Assembly: GCF_042660285.1 (NCBI RefSeq)
Contig: NZ_JBHSTP010000003.1
Coordinates: 248,001 to 312,000, forward strand
Origin: Luethyella okanaganae
GTDB lineage: Bacteria > Actinomycetota > Actinomycetes > Actinomycetales > Microbacteriaceae
Direction: 5' to 3'
DNA length: 64,000 nucleotides
A program made the position numbers and the translations under genes. This document shows positions 24,765 to 31,175 of this stretch, one piece after another. How positions within the stretch are numbered: the first letter of the stretch is position 1; every line of letters starts with the position of its first letter. Below the pieces are notes generated by a model. The model saw only the letters and a list, made by a program, of their open reading frames with translations, made no database searches and had not been told where the DNA came from.

Positions 24765-25931
24765 ATGACCGCATCGCAGCTCAGTCATGGGCGAATCCTC
24801 CGCCCCACCGACAAGGTGCTGCCCGAGTACGCGCGTGGCCACAATCGCTCCCTCGTCCTGCAGACGCTCTATCGCCAGGGAGGGCAGAGCCGCGCCGACA
24901 TCGCCCGTGAGACGGGGCTGACCCGGGTCACCATCTCCGACCTCGTCGCCCAGTTCATCGCCGAGGGGCTCATCGTCGAACTCGGTCAACGTGAGGACGC
25001 CCGCCCCGGCAAGCCGGCGACCATCATCGACATCGACCGCACCGCGTTCCAGATCATCGGGCTCGACCTCTCAGACGCGGTGGTGCTGCGCGGGGCCGTG
25101 CTCGACCTCGATGGGGGGATCCTCTCCCGCTCGGAGGTTTCGCTCGCCGGCAGCACGGGAGAAACCGCCGTCGCCCTCGTCACGGCCCTGGCCGATGAGC
25201 TCGTCAATCAGGCGACTGCCCCCATCCTCGGCATGGGAGTCGGCTCCCCCGGCATCGTCGACCTCTCCGGAGTCGTGCTGACCGCTCCCAACCTCGGCTG
25301 GAGCGGCGTGGAACTGCAGCGCATCCTGCAAGAACGCCTGTCGGTCCCGGTTCTCGTCGCGAACGACGCGAATGCTGCGGCGCTGGCGGAACACAGCTTC
25401 GGCGGCGCGGACGGCGACTTCATCCTCGTCAAGGTGGGCCACGGGGTCGGCGCCGGTCTCGTGCTCGGCGGCCGCCTCCAATTCGGCGGGAACTTCGCCG
25501 CAGGCGAGATCGGTCACGTCGTGGTCGGCACGGACGGCGGTCCATTGTGCGCGTGCGGCAAGGCCGGATGTCTCGAGGCCTGGCTCGCTGTACCGCGCCT
25601 CACCGCCCGGCTCGAGCAGGTCGACGCGAGCTTTGCGGACCCGGACCGGGCACTCGAGCAGCACGACCTCATACTTGGCGAGGTGGGCCGCCGCCTCGGC
25701 ATTATCCTGGCCCCCGTGGTCGGCGCCCTCGACCTCGCGGAGATCGTGTTGAGCGGCCCGGCAGAGTTGCTCGACGGTCCGCTTGCCGCGGCTACCATCG
25801 AGACACTCCACCAGCGGACGATGGCCGAGTTCACCGGTGATCTGACGCTCCGAATGACCTTGCAAGGGCCGGACATCGTTCTGCGCGGTGCGGCCGTCAT
25901 GGTCCTCTTCGGACAGCTGGGGGTGTCATAG
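24765..25931 (+). CDS. ROK-family transcriptional repressor (NagC-like)
   Basis: 388-aa sugar-responsive repressor. The N-terminal winged helix-turn-helix is SRADIARETGLTRVTISDLVAQFIAEGLI, quoted in two parts: SRADIARETGLTRV and TISDLVAQFIAEGLI (about 45-70). The ROK sugar-binding domain follows with GVGSPGIVD, APNLGW, VANDANAAALAE and the zinc-site motif GEIGH ... CACGKAGCLE (complete, three Cys). The gene precedes a deletion scar of an ABC importer, a GH3 glycosidase, a ROK kinase remnant and nagB, so it most likely controls N-acetylglucosamine uptake and breakdown. An inverted repeat operator overlaps its own start. Effector (GlcNAc or GlcNAc-6-P) is inference. Confidence 0.9.
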   Translation: MTASQLSHGRILRPTDKVLPEYARGHNRSLVLQTLYRQGGQSRADIARETGLTRVTISDLVAQFIAEGLIVELGQREDARPGKPATIIDIDRTAFQIIGLDLSDAVVLRGAVLDLDGGILSRSEVSLAGSTGETAVALVTALADELVNQATAPILGMGVGSPGIVDLSGVVLTAPNLGWSGVELQRILQERLSVPVLVANDANAAALAEHSFGGADGDFILVKVGHGVGAGLVLGGRLQFGGNFAAGEIGHVVVGTDGGPLCACGKAGCLEAWLAVPRLTARLEQVDASFADPDRALEQHDLILGEVGRRLGIILAPVVGALDLAEIVLSGPAELLDGPLAAATIETLHQRTMAEFTGDLTLRMTLQGPDIVLRGAAVMVLFGQLGVS

Positions 25932-25998
25932 ACGACCCCATCCACCGGCTGCGTTCGAACCGGCGATGCCCTGGATGATCACCCGATCACATCCGAAG

Positions 25999-26036
25999 CA
26001 CCACACTCGACCAAAAGCACCATACTCGACCAAAAG
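25999..26036 (+). repeat. Tandem 19-bp repeat in the amino-sugar operon leader
   Basis: Two adjacent 19-bp copies, CACCACACTCGACCAAAAG and CACCATACTCGACCAAAAG, differing at one base, lie just upstream of the RBS AAGGA and ATG at 26049. Confidence 0.85.
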
Positions 26037-26048
26037 AAGGAATTCGCG

Positions 26049-26117
26049 ATGAAGAGAACGCTCATCATCCAGGGGTGCATGACGAGAGGGCTCGTCAGTG
26101 GGGCGGTCAAGGGATGA
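26049..26117 (+). pseudogene. Deletion scar: start of a sugar-binding protein joined to the end of an ABC permease
   Basis: A 22-codon frame with a strong RBS (AAAGAAGGA, ATG 26049). It begins MKRTL, a typical lipoprotein signal-peptide start of sugar-binding proteins, and ends MTRGLVSGAVKG, which is the characteristic C-terminus of CUT1 permeases (compare GGLTAGSVK at the end of the permease at 58224). The stop overlaps the GH3 start as ATGA, as a real permease gene would. The simplest reading is that a complete binding protein-permease-permease set of about 3 kb was deleted between these ends. No intact importer remains in this locus. Confidence 0.65.
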
Positions 26118-27649
26118 CGCTCGAAGGCTCCGCCCTGAGTCCTGCGGCCGAGTTGCGACGCACGATCGCGACGACGCTGCTGCCCGGGTTCTTTGGCACC
26201 ACCCTTCCTGACTGGCTGGCTGAGCGCCTGCGCAACGGTCTCGGCGGTGTCTGCGTCTTCGGCCAGAACATCGTGTCGATCGCGCAGCTACGCGAGCTCA
26301 CCGATGCGATCCGGTCCGCCAACCCGCGCGCGGTCGTCGCCATCGACGAAGAGGGCGGGGATGTCACGAGGCTCTACTACGACAGCGGTTCGCTGTATCC
26401 CGGCGCCGCCGTGCTCGGGCGGTCGGACGATCTCGCGTACACCGAGCACATCGGCCGCCTCGTCGGCTGGGAGCTGCGCCGCGCCGGCTGCACCCTCAAC
26501 TTCGCCCCGGATGCGGACATCAACTCGAACCAGGACAACCCGGTGATCGGCGTGCGCAGTTTCGGCTCGGACCCCGCGCTCGTCGCCGCTCATGCTGCGG
26601 CCTGGACCCGCGGCCACCAGTCGACCGGTGTCGCTGTCAGCGCGAAGCACTTTCCCGGGCACGGTGACACCGCGCAGGACTCCCACCTCGATCTGCCGGT
26701 CGTCGACATCGACCTCGCGCAGCTGTGGGATCGCGAACTCGTGCCGTTCCGCGCTGCCATCGCGGCCGGGGCCCGCTCGATCATGACCTCGCACATCCTG
26801 ATTCCCCGGCTCGACCCGAACCAGCCCGCGACCCTGTCGCGACGCATCCTGCAGGGACTCCTGCGCGAGGAGCTGCGGTTCGACGGCGTCATCGTGAGCG
26901 ACGCGCTCGATATGAGGGGGGCGAGCGGCATCCACGGCATCCCCGAAGCCGCCGTGCGCGCGCTCGACGCCGGTTGCGACCTGTTGTGCATCGGAACCGA
27001 GAACACCGACGAGCAGTTGGGGCGGATCGAGCAGTGCATCCTCGACGCCGTCGTCTCCGGACGACTCGACGAGGCTCGCGTTCGCGACGCCGCCGATCGG
27101 GTGCTGCGCCTCGCTGCCGACGCCGTCGCGGCGGAGGCGAGCATCCCAGTGCCGGACGCGGTCGACACCGTCGTGGACCCCGACCTCGGCGTCGACCGGG
27201 CAATCGCGACGTTCGACCTCTCACCGCGTGCGCGCCGCTGGCTCGACGAGCAACCGACGCCCGCGGCGGTCATCCGCATCGAGACCGTCGCGAACCTCGC
27301 CATCGGTGTCGCTCCGTGGGGTCCGTTCGCCGAGACCGCACAGGACCCCGCATCCGTCGCCGGCACGGCGTGGGAACCAGCCCGCATCGTCTCACTCTCG
27401 GCGTCTGACGTCGCGCCACCGCTGCTGTCCAGCGGCCCTGTTGTGATCGTCGGCAGGAACATCCACCGCTACGACTTCGCTCGCGGGGCGGTCGACCGCC
27501 TGCGAGCCGGAGATGCCGAGGTGCTCGTCGTCGACATGGGTTGGCCGTCGGACGACCGCGCCTATGCCGACATCGCGACGTTCGGTGCCTCGCGCCTCAT
27601 CGGCCGGGCGCTCCTCGACCGTCTCGACCATCGGAGCATCCGGCCGTGA
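26114..27649 (+). CDS. Glycoside hydrolase family 3, beta-N-acetylhexosaminidase (NagZ-like)
   Basis: 511-aa GH3 enzyme, likely cytoplasmic since no signal peptide is seen. The catalytic barrel shows AIDEEGGDVTRL (about 74-85), the NagZ-type loop KHFPGHGDTAQDSH (about 178-191, Asp/His dyad), MTSHILIPRLD and VIVSDALDM with the nucleophilic Asp. The C-terminal ~150 residues form the second GH3 domain. It likely releases GlcNAc from imported chitin or peptidoglycan fragments. ATG 26114 overlaps the stop of the scar ORF, and the stop overlaps the ROK kinase remnant start (GTGA), keeping operon structure. Upstream GTG 26075 is an alternative start but less likely. Confidence 0.9.
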   Translation: MTLEGSALSPAAELRRTIATTLLPGFFGTTLPDWLAERLRNGLGGVCVFGQNIVSIAQLRELTDAIRSANPRAVVAIDEEGGDVTRLYYDSGSLYPGAAVLGRSDDLAYTEHIGRLVGWELRRAGCTLNFAPDADINSNQDNPVIGVRSFGSDPALVAAHAAAWTRGHQSTGVAVSAKHFPGHGDTAQDSHLDLPVVDIDLAQLWDRELVPFRAAIAAGARSIMTSHILIPRLDPNQPATLSRRILQGLLREELRFDGVIVSDALDMRGASGIHGIPEAAVRALDAGCDLLCIGTENTDEQLGRIEQCILDAVVSGRLDEARVRDAADRVLRLAADAVAAEASIPVPDAVDTVVDPDLGVDRAIATFDLSPRARRWLDEQPTPAAVIRIETVANLAIGVAPWGPFAETAQDPASVAGTAWEPARIVSLSASDVAPPLLSSGPVVIVGRNIHRYDFARGAVDRLRAGDAEVLVVDMGWPSDDRAYADIATFGASRLIGRALLDRLDHRSIRP

Positions 27650-28056
27650 GGATCGGCGTCGACGTCGGTGGCATCGAGACCGCCGCGATCACGGTGCCTC
27701 CAAGACTGCTGGGGTGGGCAGGGTGCGGATGCCGACCGGGTTTCGGTGCTCGGGTCGTCGCCGATGCGCCCGAACGACGCATGTGCCGAGTGCCGGCCTC
27801 GGATGTCGCGAGGATCATGATCGCGGAAGGCGTGAGCGCCCTCGGCGATCCGCTGATTGGCGACGTACGCCGGGTGCTGGCAGACTGGGCGGCGGCGTCC
27901 TGGTTGCTCGCCTTGCTCGATCCTGTCGGGCGGACGCAGATCGCTCCCATCGGCTTTCCAGTGGCCGCCGCCCTCAGAGGAGTTGAACAGTGGCAGAGAT
28001 CGTCATCGTCGAAAACGCGGACGCAGCCGGCGAGCTGGTGTCCGATGCGATCCTGA
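27646..28056 (+). pseudogene. Internally deleted ROK sugar kinase (in-frame)
   Basis: GTG at 27646 overlaps the GH3 stop. The first 17 residues (RIGVDVGGIETAAITV) are the ATP-binding start of a ROK kinase. From about 27800 the frame matches the C-terminus of ROK proteins (GVSALGDPLIGDVRRVLADW, then IAPIGFPVAA). Everything between, including the catalytic Asp and the zinc motif CxCGxxGC, is missing, so only ~136 codons remain of a usual ~300. The frame runs past the nagB start to 28056, so the original stop is probably lost too. Likely the former GlcNAc kinase of this operon. Confidence 0.7.
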
Positions 28057-28775
28057 GTCTCGTGACGCGCAAGCCCGACGCCGTGCTCGGGCTTGCGACC
28101 GGATCCACTCCACTGCCGAGCTACCGCGCTCTCGCCGCGAAGGTCGAGAGCCGCGCCGTCGACGTCACGCGCATCCGTGGCTTCGCGCTCGACGAATACG
28201 TGGGTCTGCCGGTCGAGCACCCCGAGAGCTACCGTTCGGTCATCACCAAGGAGGTCGTCGAGCCCGTTGGGCTGACTCCTGAACTCGTGCAGGTTCCCAA
28301 CGGCGACCTGGCCACCATCCAGACCGCCGGCGACGACTACGAGGCTGCCATCGTCGAGGCCGGTGGGATCGACCTGCAGATCCTTGGAATCGGCCGCACG
28401 GGCCACGTCGGCTTCAACGAGCCGGGATCGTCGCTGGCCTCTCTCACCCGCACGAAGACGCTGACCGAGCAGACCCGTCGCGACAACGCGCGCTTCTTCG
28501 ACTCGATCGACGAGGTGCCGGTGTATTGCATCACGCAGGGCCTCGGCACGATCCTGCGCGCCAGACACCTGGTGCTGCTCGCCTTCGGAGAGGCCAAGGC
28601 GGATGTGATCGCTGCCGCCGTCGAAGGCCCCGTTACCGCGAGCCAGCCGGGGTCGATCATCCAGTTGCACCCGCACACCACGGTGATCGTCGACGAGGGG
28701 GCCGCGAGCAAGCTCGTGAACATCGACTACTACCGGCACGTCTGGGCCAACCGCTTCGACTGGGAACAGCTCTAA
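27990..28775 (+). CDS. nagB: Glucosamine-6-phosphate deaminase
   Basis: Converts glucosamine-6-phosphate to fructose-6-phosphate and ammonia, the last dedicated step of GlcNAc use. 261 aa, typical size. Motifs: LGLATGSTPLPSYRAL (phosphate loop), GFALDEYVGL with the proton-accepting Asp, and GIGRTGHVGFNEPGSSLAS with His and Glu of the active site. The position that is Asp141 in E. coli (and Asn in Bacillus) is Thr here (RTGH for NDGH), which is unusual. The start is GTG at 27990 (RBS AGAGGAG). It is the last gene of the eroded amino-sugar operon; nagA lies separately at 41269. Confidence 0.92.
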   Translation: MAEIVIVENADAAGELVSDAILSLVTRKPDAVLGLATGSTPLPSYRALAAKVESRAVDVTRIRGFALDEYVGLPVEHPESYRSVITKEVVEPVGLTPELVQVPNGDLATIQTAGDDYEAAIVEAGGIDLQILGIGRTGHVGFNEPGSSLASLTRTKTLTEQTRRDNARFFDSIDEVPVYCITQGLGTILRARHLVLLAFGEAKADVIAAAVEGPVTASQPGSIIQLHPHTTVIVDEGAASKLVNIDYYRHVWANRFDWEQL

Positions 28776-28905
28776 CGGCTCTCAGAACCGCGAAGCTGCT
28801 CCTGGCCACCATCGAGTCGCGACTCTACGCCGAAGCCGGCGTGCGGGGCCCGCTCGTGCGGTGCGTGATCCCGGCCGTCTGCATATGCTCGACCGACTCC
28901 ACTTT

Positions 28906-28983
28906 TTGCGCCACGCGCGGGCGAACACGGGGGCGAGTCCGCCATGATCGTCGGGGCGGTACGTTCTTGCGCCACGCGCGGGC
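28906..28983. repeat. 17-bp direct repeat TTGCGCCACGCGCGGGC, two copies
   Basis: Identical copies at 28906-28922 and 28967-28983, 61 bp apart, in the gap between nagB and the tetR gene. The gap (28776-29033) holds no gene. Confidence 0.8.
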
Positions 28984-29033
28984 CGACAGGGGTCACCGAG
29001 TGGAGGCCGTCGGTGAGCCGTGTCGGCGCGCCC

Positions 29034-29669
29034 TCATGGACTCGTCGTGCGTTCCGCGTTGACGAGGAGCATCGATATGAACTCTCTCAGCCGCCGAGAG
29101 ACATCCTCGCGTGATACGTGTTCCGGAAAGGCGACCGCCTGCAACGTGAGGCCGTCGAGGAATGTGTGGAGCTTGTCCACGGCGAGTTCATCGATGGGGT
29201 TGCTGAACTCGTCGGTCGCTTGCTGCGGAATGGCGAGGTCACGCGCGCTTGCCCACGCAATGCGACAGACGTGTCGCTCCCCGAACCAGCCAGCAGTCTT
29301 CAAGCCTGCAAGCTGCGGGTCGAGGCGTGCTTGCGATAGACCTTCGAGCCAGACGATCACCTCGATCCGGCGGTCTTCATCGAGCGGAAGCATCTCCTCC
29401 AGAAGTCGTTGGCTCAGCTCCCGGCCAGTATCGCCCTCGGCCATGTGTCCGCGCAGTCGCTCGACCACGCGCTGGGTCATCATCTCGGCGGCGAAACGCA
29501 GCAGTCCCGCCTGGTCAGAGAAGTAGTGGCGAAGCGCGCCGGGTGACACGCCAGCCTCGGCTGCAACGGCGCGTACCGTCGCGCTGCTCATTCCCCCGCG
29601 CCCGATGACACGCCAGACTGCGGCGGCGAGTTCTGCGCGGTGGGCCTCATGGTCGACAACCTTCGGCAT
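29034..29669 (-). CDS. TetR-family transcriptional regulator
   Basis: 211-aa regulator. The N-terminal helix-turn-helix spans about 8-60, with WRVIGRGGMSSATVRAVAAE and AGVSPGALRHYFSDQAGLL, the canonical TetR pattern. The C-terminal ligand domain is all helical and not informative about ligand. ATG at 29669 gives MPKVVDHEAHR, which fits family starts; a longer frame upstream is not family-like. It is divergent from the membrane gene at 29745, separated by 75 nt, so it probably represses that gene and itself. Confidence 0.9.
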   Translation of the reverse strand: MPKVVDHEAHRAELAAAVWRVIGRGGMSSATVRAVAAEAGVSPGALRHYFSDQAGLLRFAAEMMTQRVVERLRGHMAEGDTGRELSQRLLEEMLPLDEDRRIEVIVWLEGLSQARLDPQLAGLKTAGWFGERHVCRIAWASARDLAIPQQATDEFSNPIDELAVDKLHTFLDGLTLQAVAFPEHVSREDVSRRLREFISMLLVNAERTTSP

Positions 29670-29744
29670 GTCTCTTTTATAGCACGCTTGTGTTGCATAC
29701 GCGCCGCTGTTACGGTACAAGTGTGTTGAAAAGGAGGATACGTG

Positions 29745-30446
29745 GTGACGATCCCGGAGGGGGGCGTGATCGTCGCTCTGGCGCTTGCCGACAGCACCAG
29801 CATCGGAACCTTGGTCATCCCCGTGTGGCTCATGATCGGCTCCCGAGCCGTGCCGCGACGCATCGCGCTCTACCTCGTGGTCCTCGCCGGCTTCTACTGG
29901 GGTGCAGGTCTCATCCTTCTGGTGTCCGTGAACCAGGTCGTGCCGTTCGTCGCGCAGATGAGCGCCGGCCGTGCCTGGGGGTGGTCTCAGTTGGTGATCG
30001 GTGCGGTGGTCGTCGCACTCGGTGTGATGGTCGACCGCAGGAGCTCGTCATCTGCTCGCCCTTCTCCGCGGCTTCAGCGATGGAGGTCTCGTGCGCTCCG
30101 TCCGGTAGAGGCACGCGGGGTCATAGCATTTGCCCTGGCCGCAGGGGTGCTGGAGCTGGCTGGCATGCTGCCTTTCTTCGTGGCGATAGGAATGCTGGCG
30201 AGGTCCGGCCTGGCACCGATGCACGCCTCGGCGGTACTCGCGATCTATGTCGTCATCATGATGCTTCCCGCCGTCGTGCTTCTGACGATCCGGACTTTCG
30301 CCGGAGGCCGGGTCTCACCTCTGTTCGAGCTCCTCGAACGATGGCTGGAGCGGCACGCCGATGTCGTAATCGGAACCGTTCTCATGGCCGTTGGCGGGTT
30401 ACTCGCCGCAGACGCCGCTATTCGCCTCGATCTTCTACCCCAATGA
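29745..30446 (+). CDS. GAP/Sap-type multi-pass membrane protein
   Basis: 233-aa membrane protein with six predicted helices arranged as two sets of three (GGVIVALALADSTSIGTLVI, RIALYLVVLAGFYWGAGLIL, WGWSQLVIGAVVVALGVMV; then GVIAFALAAGVLELAGMLPF, ASAVLAIYVVIMMLPAVVLL, ADVVIGTVLMAVGGLLAADA). This LysE-like 3+3 arrangement is typical of the GAP (Sap) family, linked in mycobacteria to export of surface glycolipids. GTG at 29745 has optimal spacing from AAGGAGG (29731-29737); GTG 29742 is possible. It is divergent from a TetR gene and followed by a small membrane gene. The cargo is not predictable. Confidence 0.75.
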   Translation: MTIPEGGVIVALALADSTSIGTLVIPVWLMIGSRAVPRRIALYLVVLAGFYWGAGLILLVSVNQVVPFVAQMSAGRAWGWSQLVIGAVVVALGVMVDRRSSSSARPSPRLQRWRSRALRPVEARGVIAFALAAGVLELAGMLPFFVAIGMLARSGLAPMHASAVLAIYVVIMMLPAVVLLTIRTFAGGRVSPLFELLERWLERHADVVIGTVLMAVGGLLAADAAIRLDLLPQ

Positions 30447-30505
30447 CTTCTACCCCCAATGACAGCAGCCGAGCAGATGACAACAGCCAAGAGGAGTAAG
30501 TCACG

Positions 30506-30817
30506 ATGAAACCAAAAGCCATACTCGGATCGGTCTCGATCGCAGCCGGGACCGTTCTCGCAATCTTCTTCTGGAATCTCCACGTCCTCTGGTTCCAGGG
30601 CGGACCTATCGGCCTTGCGTTGATCGCGCTTGGCGGTCTAGAGCTCTGGGATTCGCGGCGAAGCACAGCGGGTCGTCATGCGCCGGGGATTCTTCAAGAG
30701 CTTCGTGACGAGATCCTTGGACCTCCTCGCGAAACCACACCACGCGAGGACTCGCCTGCCCAGGATTCAACGCTCGAGAAAACTCGGAGCGGCGATGAAC
30801 CCACTGATCGCCCATGA
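30506..30817 (+). CDS. Small two-helix membrane protein, function unknown
   Basis: 103 aa. Two membrane helices (AILGSVSIAAGTVLAIFFW at 5-23 and GGPIGLALIALGGLELW at 32-48) are followed by a hydrophilic acidic tail rich in Glu, Asp, Pro and Thr. RBS GAGGAG and ATG at 30506, 59 nt after the GAP-type gene, so the two may share a transcript under TetR control. No family recognised. Confidence 0.7.
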   Translation: MKPKAILGSVSIAAGTVLAIFFWNLHVLWFQGGPIGLALIALGGLELWDSRRSTAGRHAPGILQELRDEILGPPRETTPREDSPAQDSTLEKTRSGDEPTDRP

Positions 30818-31175
30818 CCCCTGCGACGATGCCGATATCGCGTTCTGAATGATCGGCACCAACGTTGGAGGCTAGGACTGCCCTGAGCTGATCCTCGGGC
30901 ATAGGCACGAGCGAGTTCCGTCCGGACGCTGGGCTAGCCACTACACGCCGACGCTCAGCTCGGTTCTCAACAGCACGCCCGCCATTTGCTGAGCGCGAAG
31001 ACATCCTGCCTCCTTGGCGAGCCTCTCGAGAGTCCAATGTTCATCGGTTCGCAAATGCAGCATCCTCACGACCGAGTGCACCGCACCCGGAGTCGGCAGC
31101 TGTTCTCTATTTCAGGATTGCGTGCGTTGCCGATGTTCGGCTTCCTTGTGGGGGCGTCGTCGGTGCGGTTGATAC
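30818..31175. other. 358-nt gap with no intact gene
   Basis: Apart from an AraC-type helix-turn-helix remnant on the minus strand (30959-31075), nothing coding or structured is evident. Confidence 0.5.
30959..31075 (-). pseudogene. Remnant of an AraC-type helix-turn-helix
   Basis: A single minus-strand frame reads SVVRMLHLRTDEHWTLERLA, then KEAGCLRAQQ. This matches the start of the AraC DNA-binding domain (typically ALxLMHxDPxHPWTLERLAREAGxSR). There is no start codon in frame, no upstream ligand domain, and the frame ends soon after. The match is short, so the call is tentative. Confidence 0.4.

Noticed and set aside
25999..26036. 19-bp tandem repeat considered as CRISPR or attachment site
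   Set aside because: Only two directly abutting copies, no spacer, no cas or integrase genes nearby.
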